Part shown: piece after piece, positions 29,423 to 38,712 of the stretch
Numbering within the stretch: position 1 is the stretch's first letter
Layout: every line of letters begins with the position of its first letter
Assembly: GCF_900142715.1 (NCBI RefSeq)
Contig: NZ_FRBX01000004.1
Span: forward strand, 186,001-250,000
Direction of reading: 5' to 3'
Source of the DNA: Flavobacterium pectinovorum
GTDB lineage: Bacteria; Bacteroidota; Bacteroidia; Flavobacteriales; Flavobacteriaceae
DNA length: 64,000 nt
Notes under the pieces: model-generated
What the model was told of the DNA's origin: nothing
What the model saw: the letters and a program-made list of their open reading frames with translations, nothing else
Database searches by the model: none
Position numbers and translations under genes: made by a program

Positions 29423-30814
29423 ATGAAAATCACAAAAATTTGTTGTATTGGAGCTGGTTATGTTGGAGGGCCAACAATGGCAGTAATTGCGCAAAAATGC
29501 CCTCATATTCAAGTGACTGTTGTTGATTTGAATGAACAAAGAATTAAAGATTGGAATGATCCAAATACAGAAAATATACCCATCTACGAACCGGGACTTT
29601 CAGAAATTGTAGCTGAGGCGAGAGGAAGAAATCTTTTTTTCTCCACAGAAGTTGAAAAAGCAATAGATGAAGCTGAAGTTATCTTTATTTCAGTAAATAC
29701 GCCTACCAAAACCTATGGAAAAGGAAAAGGAATGGCTGCAGATCTTAAATATATTGAATTATGTGCAAGGCAAATTGCAAAAGTTGCTAAGCAAAATAAA
29801 ATTGTTGTAGAGAAATCTACTTTGCCTGTACGAACTGCCGAAGCGATAAAAAGTATTCTGGATAATACTGGAAATGGAGTTCAATTTCAGATTTTATCAA
29901 ATCCTGAATTTTTGGCAGAAGGAACAGCTGTTTCAGATTTATTAAATCCAGACAGAATTTTAATAGGTGGAGATACAACACCTGAAGGCGAAGCTGCGAT
30001 TAATTCTTTAGTTGATGTTTATGCTAATTGGGTAAGTAGAGATAAAATATTGACTACAAATGTATGGTCTTCAGAATTGTCAAAACTTACAGCAAATGCA
30101 TTTTTAGCTCAACGTATTTCTTCAATAAATGCAATGTCTGAACTATGTGAAAAAACAGGGGCAGATGTAAGCGAGGTTGCCAGAGCGATTGGAATGGATA
30201 GTAGAATCGGTCCTAAGTTTTTAAAAGCATCAGTGGGATTTGGAGGTTCATGTTTTCAAAAAGATATTCTTAATCTGGTTTATATCGCTAAATCTTATGG
30301 ATTACATGAGGTTGCAGATTATTGGGAACAAGTAATTATTATGAATGATCATCAAAAAAGAAGATTTTCAAATAAAATTGTTCAGACGTTATATAACACA
30401 GTTGCAGATAAAAAAATTACTTTTTTAGGTTGGGCATTTAAAAAAGACACCAATGATACACGTGAGTCTGCCGCTATATATGTAGCAGACGATTTAATCA
30501 ATGAACAAGCGAAAATTTCAGTTTATGATCCGAAAGTTTCAAGAAATAAAATGCTAAATGATTTAAATTATTTAGAAACAAGACCAGTTGAAGAAAACAA
30601 TTCGGCAGTTTTAACGTTTGATGATGCTTATAATGCCTGCAATGGATCACATGCAATTGCAATTCTTACTGAATGGGATGAATTTGCTGCTTATGATTGG
30701 AAGAAAATTTACGATTCAATGCATAAACCGGCTTTTGTTTTTGATGGAAGAAATATATTAAATGGTAAAGAATTAGAAGCAATTGGGTTTATTTATAATG
30801 GAATAGGTTCTTAA
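29423..30814 (+). CDS. ugd: UDP-glucose 6-dehydrogenase
   Basis: This 463-residue enzyme oxidises UDP-glucose to UDP-glucuronate with two NAD+. It shows GAGYVGGP (10-17), [19 protein letters not shown], the conserved EKSTLPV, FLAEGTA and the catalytic Cys277 in [11 protein letters not shown]. Length and the extra loop residues resemble the longer eukaryote-type UGDH rather than the roughly 390-residue enterobacterial Ugd. It lies 26 nt after the epimerase and 77 nt before the upxY-like gene. Confidence 0.92.
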   Translation: MKITKICCIGAGYVGGPTMAVIAQKCPHIQVTVVDLNEQRIKDWNDPNTENIPIYEPGLSEIVAEARGRNLFFSTEVEKAIDEAEVIFISVNTPTKTYGKGKGMAADLKYIELCARQIAKVAKQNKIVVEKSTLPVRTAEAIKSILDNTGNGVQFQILSNPEFLAEGTAVSDLLNPDRILIGGDTTPEGEAAINSLVDVYANWVSRDKILTTNVWSSELSKLTANAFLAQRISSINAMSELCEKTGADVSEVARAIGMDSRIGPKFLKASVGFGGSCFQKDILNLVYIAKSYGLHEVADYWEQVIIMNDHQKRRFSNKIVQTLYNTVADKKITFLGWAFKKDTNDTRESAAIYVADDLINEQAKISVYDPKVSRNKMLNDLNYLETRPVEENNSAVLTFDDAYNACNGSHAIAILTEWDEFAAYDWKKIYDSMHKPAFVFDGRNILNGKELEAIGFIYNGIGS

Positions 30815-30891
30815 TTAATGATTAAAGTTAATCTGAAATTTAAATAAATAGTAATAACAAATAGGGCTGGATTTTCAAGATAGAAAAAATT

Positions 30892-31356
30892 ATGAATTGG
30901 TATGTTATTTATACTAAACCCAAATGGGAGAAAAAGGTTGCAGAAAGACTACTTGAAATTGGAATTGAATCTTATTGTCCTGTCATTACTCAAATAAAGC
31001 AATGGTCAGACAGAAAAAAGAAAGTTGAAGTACCGCTTTTTAATTCTTATGTATTTGTTAAGTTGTTGGAAAGTGAGCGAAATTCTGTTTTTCAAATTTC
31101 GGGTGTAGTTCGCTATTTGTTTTGGTTAGGGAAACCTGCAATTGTAAGAGATGAAGAGATTAATATTATAAAGAAAAGTTTATCATCTCCTAATTTAAGT
31201 GATGTTTCGGTAACTTCAATTCAGGTTGGTGATCGTATAACGTTAGAAACAGGAGCTTTTAGTAATCAGGATGCCATAGTAAAAGAAGTTTCTAATACGC
31301 ATTATATTTTAGTTTTGGAATCTTTAGGATGTGTTCTAAAAATAAAATATAAATAA
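30892..31356 (+). CDS. UpxY-like NusG-family transcription antiterminator
   Basis: The 154-residue protein has an NGN domain (MNWYVIYTKPKWEKKVAERLLEIGIESYCPV, then PLFNSYVFVKL) and a C-terminal KOW-like domain (about residues 100-154). This matches the loop-specific NusG paralogues called UpxY in Bacteroides, which let RNA polymerase traverse long capsule operons. Unlike the classic Bacteroides arrangement it is the last gene of the upstream operon. It is followed by a terminator and a new promoter in front of the 32-kb gene run. The role in antitermination here is inferred from family and context. Confidence 0.88.
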   Translation: MNWYVIYTKPKWEKKVAERLLEIGIESYCPVITQIKQWSDRKKKVEVPLFNSYVFVKLLESERNSVFQISGVVRYLFWLGKPAIVRDEEINIIKKSLSSPNLSDVSVTSIQVGDRITLETGAFSNQDAIVKEVSNTHYILVLESLGCVLKIKYK

Positions 31357-31390
31357 TTTTAGGATACAATCAGCATCAAATAATAAGAAT

Positions 31391-31436
31391 AAGAGAGCAA
31401 AAATCACTTTTTGTGTGATATTTGCTCTCTTTTTTC
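31391..31436 (+). terminator. Rho-independent terminator between upxY-like gene and tviB-like operon
   Basis: Outer arms 31391-31401 and 31421-31431 pair perfectly over 11 bp. After one A-A mismatch a further 5 bp pair (31403-31407 with 31415-31419). T residues follow to about 31435. It could be the endpoint of the first operon or a site that UpxY reads through. Confidence 0.88.
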
Positions 31437-31529
31437 TTGTAAAAAAAATCGTTGTTATCTGATTTGTAAAGATTTGAAAACCCGTTATTTTTTTTATTCT
31501 GTTTCTTTTGTAGTTCTGTAAGAAACTCA

Positions 31530-31560
31530 TTGAATAAATTGAGTGAATGTGTTATATTTG
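31530..31560 (+). promoter_or_regulatory. Promoter of the main polysaccharide operon
   Basis: TTG at 31530-31532, a 20-nt spacer and TATATTTG at 31553-31560 form a perfect Bacteroidota promoter. The predicted start near 31566 gives a leader of about 93 nt before the CDS at 31659. No other equally good promoter was noticed in the following 30 kb. Confidence 0.85.
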
Positions 31561-31600
31561 CCAAAAAATGATTCTAGAGTATCTGTGTCCAATATTTGTG

Positions 31601-31624
31601 ACTCAGAGTAGCGAAGCTATGAGT
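31601..31624 (+). promoter_or_regulatory. Bulged hairpin in the leader of the main polysaccharide operon
   Basis: ACTCA (31601-31605) pairs with TGAGT (31620-31624), and TAGC (31609-31612) pairs with GCTA (31616-31619) around a GAA loop, leaving a GAG bulge. It lies in the predicted leader, about 35 nt after the transcription start, where a UpxY-type factor would be expected to act. Function is inferred from position. Confidence 0.5.
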
Positions 31625-31658
31625 TGTAATGATCAAAATTGATAAAAGATAAGAAAAA

Positions 31659-32942
31659 ATGGATGAAAACATAAAAATTGCCATTATAGGTTTGGGTTAT
31701 GTTGGTCTTCCTTTAGCGAGACTATTTGCTACTAAATATCCAGTTGTGGGTTTTGATATAAATGAATCAAGAGTAGCTACTTTAAAATCAGGTACTGATA
31801 CAACTTTAGAAGTGGATGATGAGGCTTTACAAAAAGTCTTAGTTGCTAATCCTAATAATGAAAATGGATTGTATTGCACTACTACTTTAAGTGATATTGC
31901 AGATTGTAATTATTTTATAATAACAGTTCCAACGCCAGTTGATAAAAATAATCGTCCAGATTTAACTCCCTTATATAAATCTAGTGAATCTGTTGGAAAA
32001 GTCTTAAAAAAAGATGATATTGTAATTTATGAATCTACTGTGTATCCAGGAGTTACAGAGGAACAATGCATACCAGTTTTAGAAAGAGTTTCAGGTTTAG
32101 AATTTAATGTTGATTTCTTTGCCGGATATTCACCAGAAAGAATAAACCCGGGAGATAAGGAACATACTGTTGAGAAAATCTTAAAAGTAACGTCTGGATC
32201 AACAAAAGAAATTGGTTTAAAAGTTGATGCTCTTTACAAATCTGTCATTACAGCAGGTACACATTTGGCACCAAGTATAAAAGTTGCCGAAGCCGCAAAA
32301 GTTATTGAAAACTCACAACGAGATATTAACATTGCTTTTGTAAATGAACTGGCTAAGATATTTAATTTGATGAATATTGATACGCAGGAAGTACTAACAG
32401 CGGCAGCGACTAAATGGAATTTTTTGCCCTTTAAACCTGGTTTGGTTGGAGGACATTGCATTGGTGTAGATCCTTATTATTTAGCGCAAAGAGCACAAGA
32501 ATTTGGATATCATCCTGAAATAATTTTAGCAGGACGACGTTTGAATGATAGTATGGGCGAATACGTGGCATCGCAAGTGGTTAAATTAATGATTAAAAAA
32601 GGGATTTCAGTTAATGGAGCAAATCTTTTGATGCTTGGCATTACTTTTAAGGAAAATTGCCCCGATGTTAGAAATACTAAAATTGTAGACGTAGTAAAAT
32701 CATTAAAAGAATATGGTATATCTGTTACAATATATGACCCATTAGCAAATATACAAGAAGTTAAAAAAGAATATAAATTAACGACAATAGATTCATTACC
32801 AGCAGAGAAATTTGATGCTATTGTATTAGGTGTTGCCCATGCTGAGTTTTTAGAATTAAACTTTTCAGAGTTACAAAAATCAAATAGTTTATTATATGAC
32901 GTAAAAGGAGTTTTAGGTGCTATAGCCGATAATAGATTATAG
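31659..32942 (+). CDS. tviB: UDP-N-acetyl-hexosamine 6-dehydrogenase, TviB/WbpA type
   Basis: This 427-residue nucleotide-sugar dehydrogenase has GLGYVGLP (11-18), ESTVYPGVTEE, FFAGYSPERINPGD and the catalytic Cys267 in GLVGGHCIGVDPYY. The segment order matches TviB/VipA and WbpA, which oxidise UDP-GlcNAc (or UDP-GalNAc) to the uronic acid. With the TviC-like epimerase at 28413 it could supply UDP-GalNAcA, as in Vi antigen biosynthesis. It is the first gene behind the strong promoter at 31530-31560. Exact substrate is inferred. Confidence 0.87.
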   Translation: MDENIKIAIIGLGYVGLPLARLFATKYPVVGFDINESRVATLKSGTDTTLEVDDEALQKVLVANPNNENGLYCTTTLSDIADCNYFIITVPTPVDKNNRPDLTPLYKSSESVGKVLKKDDIVIYESTVYPGVTEEQCIPVLERVSGLEFNVDFFAGYSPERINPGDKEHTVEKILKVTSGSTKEIGLKVDALYKSVITAGTHLAPSIKVAEAAKVIENSQRDINIAFVNELAKIFNLMNIDTQEVLTAAATKWNFLPFKPGLVGGHCIGVDPYYLAQRAQEFGYHPEIILAGRRLNDSMGEYVASQVVKLMIKKGISVNGANLLMLGITFKENCPDVRNTKIVDVVKSLKEYGISVTIYDPLANIQEVKKEYKLTTIDSLPAEKFDAIVLGVAHAEFLELNFSELQKSNSLLYDVKGVLGAIADNRL

Positions 32943-32974
32943 AACTGAAATTCTTTTTTTATACAAAAAGAAAA

Positions 32975-33982
32975 ATGGAGAAAAATAATTCAATTATACA
33001 TGTAATTTTGACGGGTGGGGTTGGTAGTAGATTATGGCCACTTTCCCGTAAGAGTCAACCTAAACAATATCTTGAGATATTTGAGAATAAATCATTATTT
33101 GAGATGACGGTTGACAGGAATAGTCATTTAGCAAGTAAGGTAATGGTTGTAGGTAATGTAGACAATCATCATTTAAGTGGTAAGGTTATGAATAAAACCA
33201 ATACTGCTTATGTGAATATTGTTGAAGCTACTCCAAGAAATACAGCTGCGGCTATTGCTTTTGCTGCATTTGCATCAAATCCGGATGATATATTAATTGT
33301 AACGCCTTCTGACCATATTATTGATCGAATGGAGAATTACAATCAAGCAATTGATGAAGCAATTTCAAAAGCACAAGATGGTTATATAGTAACATTTGGA
33401 ATTATTCCAACCAAGCCTGAAACGGGATATGGTTATATTGAATCAAAAGGAGATAAAGTTTTATCATTTAGAGAAAAACCTAACGAAACGACTGCAAAGG
33501 AGTTTATTGCAAAAGGAAATTTTTTATGGAATAGTGGAATGTTCTGTTTTAAGGCCGGAGTTCTTTTAGAAGAGTTAAAGCAATTTCAACCTGAAGTTTA
33601 TGAGAAATCAAAAGCTGTTTGGGAAGCAAGTAAAGACGGCTTTTTAGATTTAGATTTATCCTTAGCAATACCATCAATAAGTATCGACTATGCTGTAATG
33701 GAACGTAGTAAAAAAATAAAAGTAGTTCCGGCATCATTTTCATGGTCAGATTTAGGATCTTTTGAATCAGTTTATGATTACTTAGTTTCAAAAGGACACC
33801 ATATTGATAAAAATGGAAATATGGTTATTGGAAGCGGAAAGCACACTACATTTTTAGGATTAAAAAACACTATTTTTGTTTATACAGATACAGCAAATTT
33901 AATTCTGCAAAAAGAACATTCACAAGATGTTAAAGATATCTACAGCGAATTAGAGAAAATAAATTCTGATCTGCTAAATTAA
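32975..33982 (+). CDS. manC: Mannose-1-phosphate guanylyltransferase
   Basis: The 335-residue enzyme makes GDP-mannose from mannose-1-phosphate and GTP. The nucleotidyltransferase signature LTGGVGSRLWPLSRKSQPKQYL lies near the N-terminus, followed by VTPSDHII, ETGYGYIE, FREKP and NSGMFCF. It is the single-domain form, without the C-terminal isomerase cupin of the bifunctional enzymes. The GDP-mannose product feeds gmd and fcl, encoded 29 kb downstream in the same strand run. No phosphomannomutase gene is visible here. Confidence 0.92.
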   Translation: MEKNNSIIHVILTGGVGSRLWPLSRKSQPKQYLEIFENKSLFEMTVDRNSHLASKVMVVGNVDNHHLSGKVMNKTNTAYVNIVEATPRNTAAAIAFAAFASNPDDILIVTPSDHIIDRMENYNQAIDEAISKAQDGYIVTFGIIPTKPETGYGYIESKGDKVLSFREKPNETTAKEFIAKGNFLWNSGMFCFKAGVLLEELKQFQPEVYEKSKAVWEASKDGFLDLDLSLAIPSISIDYAVMERSKKIKVVPASFSWSDLGSFESVYDYLVSKGHHIDKNGNMVIGSGKHTTFLGLKNTIFVYTDTANLILQKEHSQDVKDIYSELEKINSDLLN

Positions 33983-33995
33983 TTATAGAATAAAA

Positions 33996-35042
33996 ATGAA
34001 AAAAATTCTTATAACAGGGGGGGCTGGTTTTATTGGTTCTCACGTGGTTCGTCGCTTTGTAAATAAATATCCTGAATACCAAATTTTCAATTTAGATGCT
34101 TTAACTTATGCGGGGAATCTTGAGAATATTAAAGATATAGAAAATCATGCAAACTATACTTTTGTCAAAGGAGACATTGTGGATGAATCATTTATAAATA
34201 AACTTTTTTCAGAACATAATTTTGATGGAGTTCTACATTTAGCAGCAGAGTCTCATGTTGATCGGTCTATAGAAGATCCATTAGCATTTGTTAAAACAAA
34301 CGTTATAGGGACAATGAATTTATTAAATGCAGCGAAAAATCAATGGAAAAACAATTTTGAAGGTAAACGTTTCTATCATATTAGCACTGATGAAGTTTAT
34401 GGATCACTAGGAGCAGAAGGTCTATTTACCGAAACGACTTCATATGATCCTAATTCTCCATATTCAGCTTCCAAAGCAAGTTCAGATCATTTTGTGAGAG
34501 CCTACGGAGAAACTTATGGGCTGCCATATGTTTTAACTAATTGTTCCAATAATTATGGATCGTATCATTTTCCCGAAAAATTGATTCCTCTTTTTATAAA
34601 TAATATAATCAATAATAAACCATTACCAGTTTATGGAGATGGGAATTACACTCGTGATTGGCTTTTCGTAGAAGATCACGCGATAGCTATTGATTTAGTT
34701 TTTCATGAAGGAAAAAATCATGAAACATACAATATAGGAGGATTTAATGAATGGAAAAATATTGATTTGGTAAAATTACTATGCCAGATTATGGATAAAA
34801 AATTAGGAAGAATTGAAGGAACTTCTCAAGAGTTAATTACTTATGTAAAAGACAGACCGGGTCATGATTTACGATATGCAATTGATGCTTCTAAAATTAA
34901 TAAAGAATTAGGATGGAAACCATCTGTAACCTTTGAAGAAGGATTAGAAAGAACTATTAATTGGTATTTGAATAATGAAGAATGGTTACAGAATCTAACT
35001 TCAGGTCTTTATAAAGATTATTATCAAAAACAATATTCATAA
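33996..35042 (+). CDS. rfbB: dTDP-glucose 4,6-dehydratase
   Basis: This 348-residue SDR has GGAGFIGSHV (7-16), HLAAESHVDRSI, STDEVYGSLG with the catalytic Thr/Asp/Glu, and SPYSASKASSDH with Tyr and Lys. It converts dTDP-glucose to dTDP-4-keto-6-deoxyglucose. The usual partners rfbA, rfbC and rfbD are not in the window, so the end product cannot be assigned. A G7 run near the 5' end (34017-34023) encodes the dinucleotide-binding loop and is a potential slippage site. Confidence 0.93.
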   Translation: MKKILITGGAGFIGSHVVRRFVNKYPEYQIFNLDALTYAGNLENIKDIENHANYTFVKGDIVDESFINKLFSEHNFDGVLHLAAESHVDRSIEDPLAFVKTNVIGTMNLLNAAKNQWKNNFEGKRFYHISTDEVYGSLGAEGLFTETTSYDPNSPYSASKASSDHFVRAYGETYGLPYVLTNCSNNYGSYHFPEKLIPLFINNIINNKPLPVYGDGNYTRDWLFVEDHAIAIDLVFHEGKNHETYNIGGFNEWKNIDLVKLLCQIMDKKLGRIEGTSQELITYVKDRPGHDLRYAIDASKINKELGWKPSVTFEEGLERTINWYLNNEEWLQNLTSGLYKDYYQKQYS

Positions 35043-35094
35043 TTCAGAAAACGAGTTTCTTTTCAACCAATCTAAAGGTTAAATTATAATTTAT

Positions 35095-37614
35095 ATGAAA
35101 AAGTTAATATACGTTCTTACATTATTTTTTATTTTACTAATGTCTTTTAATGCAAATGCTCAGGACATTATTAAGTCTAAAGATTTAAGTACTGTAAAAG
35201 TAGATTATTTGTCAGATGATGAAATAGGTAGAATAATTTCTCAATTAAAAAGCAATAGTGCGACAATTGATGATGTTGAATCAATGGCTTTGTCAAAAGG
35301 AATGAGCCAAAATGAATTCGATAAATTAAGAACTCGAGTGAAAGAATATGAGAAGAAAAATTCCAGCGACAAGGATAAAAAAGATAAGAATAAAAAAGAC
35401 AAGGATAAAAAAGATAAGGATAAATTAAAGGATACAGATGAAGATTCAGAGTTTGGAAGAAAACAAGAAAAAATTAAAAATGAAAAAATAAAAGATTCCT
35501 TAAATGCTTTGATTTTTGGATCTGAATTATTTGATAATCCAACTTTAAGTTTTGAGCCAGATCTAAAAATGGCCACGCCAGTGAATTATGTTCTGGGACC
35601 AGGTGATAAATTAGAAGTTAGTGTCTATGGTGTTCAGCAATTTGATGATACTGTTCCTGTAAACTTTGAAGGTAAAATTACAATTCAAAATGTTGGTCAA
35701 ATTGCAGTAGCAGGAATGTCAATTGAAGCTGCTACGCAAAAAATAAGAGCTGCAATTGCAAGAGTGTATAGTACCGTTAGATCTGGGCAGTCTCAAGTTA
35801 GTGTAAGTTTAAGTGATATCAGAACTATAAAAGTGACAATTGTTGGAGGGAAGCAACCTGGAAATTATTCTATTTCATCTCTTGCCTCGGTTTATAATGC
35901 ATTGCATCTGGCAGGTGGGCCAGGTAAAAATGGTAGTTATAGAAATATAGAATTGATCAGAAATAACAAAGTTTATAAAAATGTTGATATTTATAAGTTT
36001 ATAGTTAAAGGAGATCAATCGGAGAATGTAAATTTAAGAGATAATGATGTAATTAGAATTCCTGCCTACACTGAAAGGGTAGTCGTTGAGGGAGAAGTAA
36101 AAAGACCGGGAATTTTCGAGATGAAAAAAGGAGAAACATTTTCTGATTTACTAAATTTCGCTTCAGGATTTAATGAATTTGCTTACACAGCATCGGTAAA
36201 TGTTTTGCAAAAAACAGGTAAAGAGTTTAAAGTACATGATATAAATGAAAGTGAATATAATTCTTATTTACCTAAATCAGGAGATGTCTTTAAAGTTACA
36301 AAAATCTTAAACCGATTTGAAAATCGTATTAAGATAGAAGGAGCAGTTTTTAGGCCAGATTATTATTCATATAGTGAAGGAATGAAAATTTCAGATCTTA
36401 TTACAAGAGCTGAAGGGATTAAAGAAGATGCCTATACGAAACGAGCAAGAATTATTCGATTAAAAACAGATTTAACTACAGAAATTGTAAATGTTGATTT
36501 AAGCGCGGCCTTGTCAGGGGATTTAAATTCTGACATTGAGCTAAAAAGAGAAGATATTGTTACAGTTTATTCAATACTTGATTTTAGAGAAGAATATAAA
36601 ATTACTATAGATGGAGAAGTAAAAAATCCTGGAGAATATGAATATTTTGATAATTTAACCTTAAACGACCTAGTCATACAAGTTGGGGGATTAACAGGTT
36701 CAGCTTCAAAAAGAGTTGAAATTGCAAGAATGGTAAAATCTGATGCAATTGACGACAGCGATCCAAAGCGTATCGAACTAGTAGAACTTGAAATCACAGC
36801 AGATAATAATGAACAAATTAAAAATTTTGTTTTAAAACCTTTCGATGTTATTAATATCAGAAGAATGGCCGTTTATGAAAAGCCCGAAATGGTTAAAGTT
36901 AGTGGGGCAGTAACTTATCCAGGTAAATATGTACTCGCTAATAAAAGGGAGACAGTTTACAATGTTGTTATGAGAGCTGGAGGATTAACATCAATTGCTA
37001 ATTTAGATGGTATGAAAATTAAAAGACCAATTAAGGAAGAACAAATCGAGCAGTTAGAAAGTGTAAATCTTAATCTTGATAAAAAACAAATTGCAGAAGA
37101 AGGAAAAGACCTGAAAGAATCAAATTTAAAAGAAAAGGATACACTAAGTTCTAAATTATCCAAAAAGCTTAGGGATGAATTAAAATTTGCAACGATTCCT
37201 GTCAACTGGGAAAAAATTGTAAAAGATAAAAATCATTATTCGAATGTTACCTTATTTCCTGGTGATGAAATTGAAGTAGCCATATATAATGAAGGAGTAA
37301 AAGTAACAGGAAATGTATTACTAACTTCTGAAATCCCGTATAGAAATGGAAAAGGATTTAGATATTATATCGATGCTGTTGGAGGAGTTGATTATAAAGG
37401 CTGGAAGAAAAAAGCATATATTATTTATCCAAATGGAAAGGCTTCTGTGACCGGTTCCTTTTTATTTTTTAGATCATATCCAAAAGTTACTCCGGATTCT
37501 CAAATAGTAGTGCCGGAAAAACCAGAAATGAAAAAGATGAGTGCTGGAGAATGGGCCGGTATTGGGAGTGCTCTTGCGAGTATAGCTTTGTTAATTGTTA
37601 CAGCTTTTAAATAA
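35095..37614 (+). CDS. Large SLBB-domain polysaccharide export protein
   Basis: The 839-residue protein has a Sec signal peptide (cleavage likely after Ala22 in NANA-QD) and a Lys/Asp-rich low-complexity stretch (about 89-116). A Poly_export domain follows (VLGPGDKLEVSVYG, about 166-179), then several SLBB-like repeats (for example EGEVKRPGIFEMKKGE, DGEVKNPGEYEY, SGAVTYPGKYVL) and a C-terminal hydrophobic helix. It is much longer than the Wza-like protein at 25153 and lacks a lipobox. It probably forms a second export channel with the chain-length protein encoded next. Confidence 0.9.
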   Translation: MKKLIYVLTLFFILLMSFNANAQDIIKSKDLSTVKVDYLSDDEIGRIISQLKSNSATIDDVESMALSKGMSQNEFDKLRTRVKEYEKKNSSDKDKKDKNKKDKDKKDKDKLKDTDEDSEFGRKQEKIKNEKIKDSLNALIFGSELFDNPTLSFEPDLKMATPVNYVLGPGDKLEVSVYGVQQFDDTVPVNFEGKITIQNVGQIAVAGMSIEAATQKIRAAIARVYSTVRSGQSQVSVSLSDIRTIKVTIVGGKQPGNYSISSLASVYNALHLAGGPGKNGSYRNIELIRNNKVYKNVDIYKFIVKGDQSENVNLRDNDVIRIPAYTERVVVEGEVKRPGIFEMKKGETFSDLLNFASGFNEFAYTASVNVLQKTGKEFKVHDINESEYNSYLPKSGDVFKVTKILNRFENRIKIEGAVFRPDYYSYSEGMKISDLITRAEGIKEDAYTKRARIIRLKTDLTTEIVNVDLSAALSGDLNSDIELKREDIVTVYSILDFREEYKITIDGEVKNPGEYEYFDNLTLNDLVIQVGGLTGSASKRVEIARMVKSDAIDDSDPKRIELVELEITADNNEQIKNFVLKPFDVINIRRMAVYEKPEMVKVSGAVTYPGKYVLANKRETVYNVVMRAGGLTSIANLDGMKIKRPIKEEQIEQLESVNLNLDKKQIAEEGKDLKESNLKEKDTLSSKLSKKLRDELKFATIPVNWEKIVKDKNHYSNVTLFPGDEIEVAIYNEGVKVTGNVLLTSEIPYRNGKGFRYYIDAVGGVDYKGWKKKAYIIYPNGKASVTGSFLFFRSYPKVTPDSQIVVPEKPEMKKMSAGEWAGIGSALASIALLIVTAFK

Positions 37615-37619
37615 GAATT

Positions 37620-38696
37620 TTGATGGATAATATGCCTAGTCAAAACGATGAAATATCGTTGAAAGAGTTATTAATTAAATTAAAAGAATGGTATTCTTAC
37701 CTTTTATCTCAATGGAAAATTATTTTTTTAGCCGGAATAATTGGAGCTGCTTTTGGATTAACTTATTCTTTTACAAAAAAGCCAATTTATACCGCAACAT
37801 TATCATTTGCATTAGAAGATGAAAAATCTGGCGGAGGTGGTTTAGGAAGTGCCCTTGGGTTAGCTAGCTCTTTTGGTTTAGATTTAGGTGGAAGTGGAGG
37901 AGGAGTTTTTACAGGGTCAAATTTAACAGAGCTGTTTAAATCTAGATCTATGGTGGAGAAAACTTTGCTGTCTTCTGTTAATCTAAATGGGCAAAAAATA
38001 TCTTTAGCAGAAATGTATATCGAAAATAATAAATGGAGGGAAAATTGGAATAAAAATCCTAAATTTTCAAACATAAAATTTTTGCCAAATACAGATCGCA
38101 AATATTTTACTAGAATTCACGATAGTATCTTGGGTGTAATATATAATAATTTATCTAATTCCGGATTAACTGTTGGTCAAAAAGATAAAAAAATATCAAT
38201 TATTAATATTGATGTGTTATCAAGTAATGAGTTATTTGCAAAATATTTTTGTGAGGCTTTAGCAAAAGAAGTAGGTCAATTTTATATTGAAACAAAAAGT
38301 AAAAAAGCCAGAACGAATATGGCCGTTTTGGAACGTCAGGTTGATTCCATAAGAAGAGAATTAAATGGTTCTATAACTGGGGTGGCTGTTGCAAATGATA
38401 ATACTTTTAATTTAAATCCAGCATTGAATATTCGGCGTGCTCCGTCTGCAAGAAGGCAAGTTGATGTTCAGGCTAATACTGCTATTTTAACAGAGTTAGT
38501 TAAACAATCTGAATTGGCTAAAGTTACATTACGTAGAGAGACTCCATTAATTCAGGTTATAGACAGACCAATTTTGCCTTTATTTAAAGAACGTTTTGGT
38601 AAGGCAAAAGGTATAATTTTTGGGGGGATTTTAGGTGGATTTCTAATAGTTTTCTTTTTGATTTTCAAAAGAATTTTTAATGAAATAATTAAATAG
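37620..38696 (+). CDS. Wzz/GumC-type chain-length determinant protein
   Basis: The 358-residue protein has an N-terminal cytoplasmic stretch, a transmembrane helix near 32-54, a Gly/Ser-rich periplasmic segment (about 68-100), helical periplasmic sequence and a second transmembrane helix near 331-351. This is the Wzz/GumC layout without the kinase domain present in the protein at 25962. It should govern polymer length and pair with the SLBB export protein 5 nt upstream. The start MMDNMPSQNDEISLKELLIKLKEWY fits the family. Confidence 0.87.
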   Translation: MMDNMPSQNDEISLKELLIKLKEWYSYLLSQWKIIFLAGIIGAAFGLTYSFTKKPIYTATLSFALEDEKSGGGGLGSALGLASSFGLDLGGSGGGVFTGSNLTELFKSRSMVEKTLLSSVNLNGQKISLAEMYIENNKWRENWNKNPKFSNIKFLPNTDRKYFTRIHDSILGVIYNNLSNSGLTVGQKDKKISIINIDVLSSNELFAKYFCEALAKEVGQFYIETKSKKARTNMAVLERQVDSIRRELNGSITGVAVANDNTFNLNPALNIRRAPSARRQVDVQANTAILTELVKQSELAKVTLRRETPLIQVIDRPILPLFKERFGKAKGIIFGGILGGFLIVFFLIFKRIFNEIIK

Positions 38697-38712
38697 TTTT
38701 TTATAATAACAA

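Noticed and set aside
35241..35576. Minus-strand open frame of 111 codons rich in Ser, Leu and Phe
   Set aside because: It is the antisense shadow of the Lys/Asp-rich low-complexity stretch in the export protein; it has no domain content or promoter.
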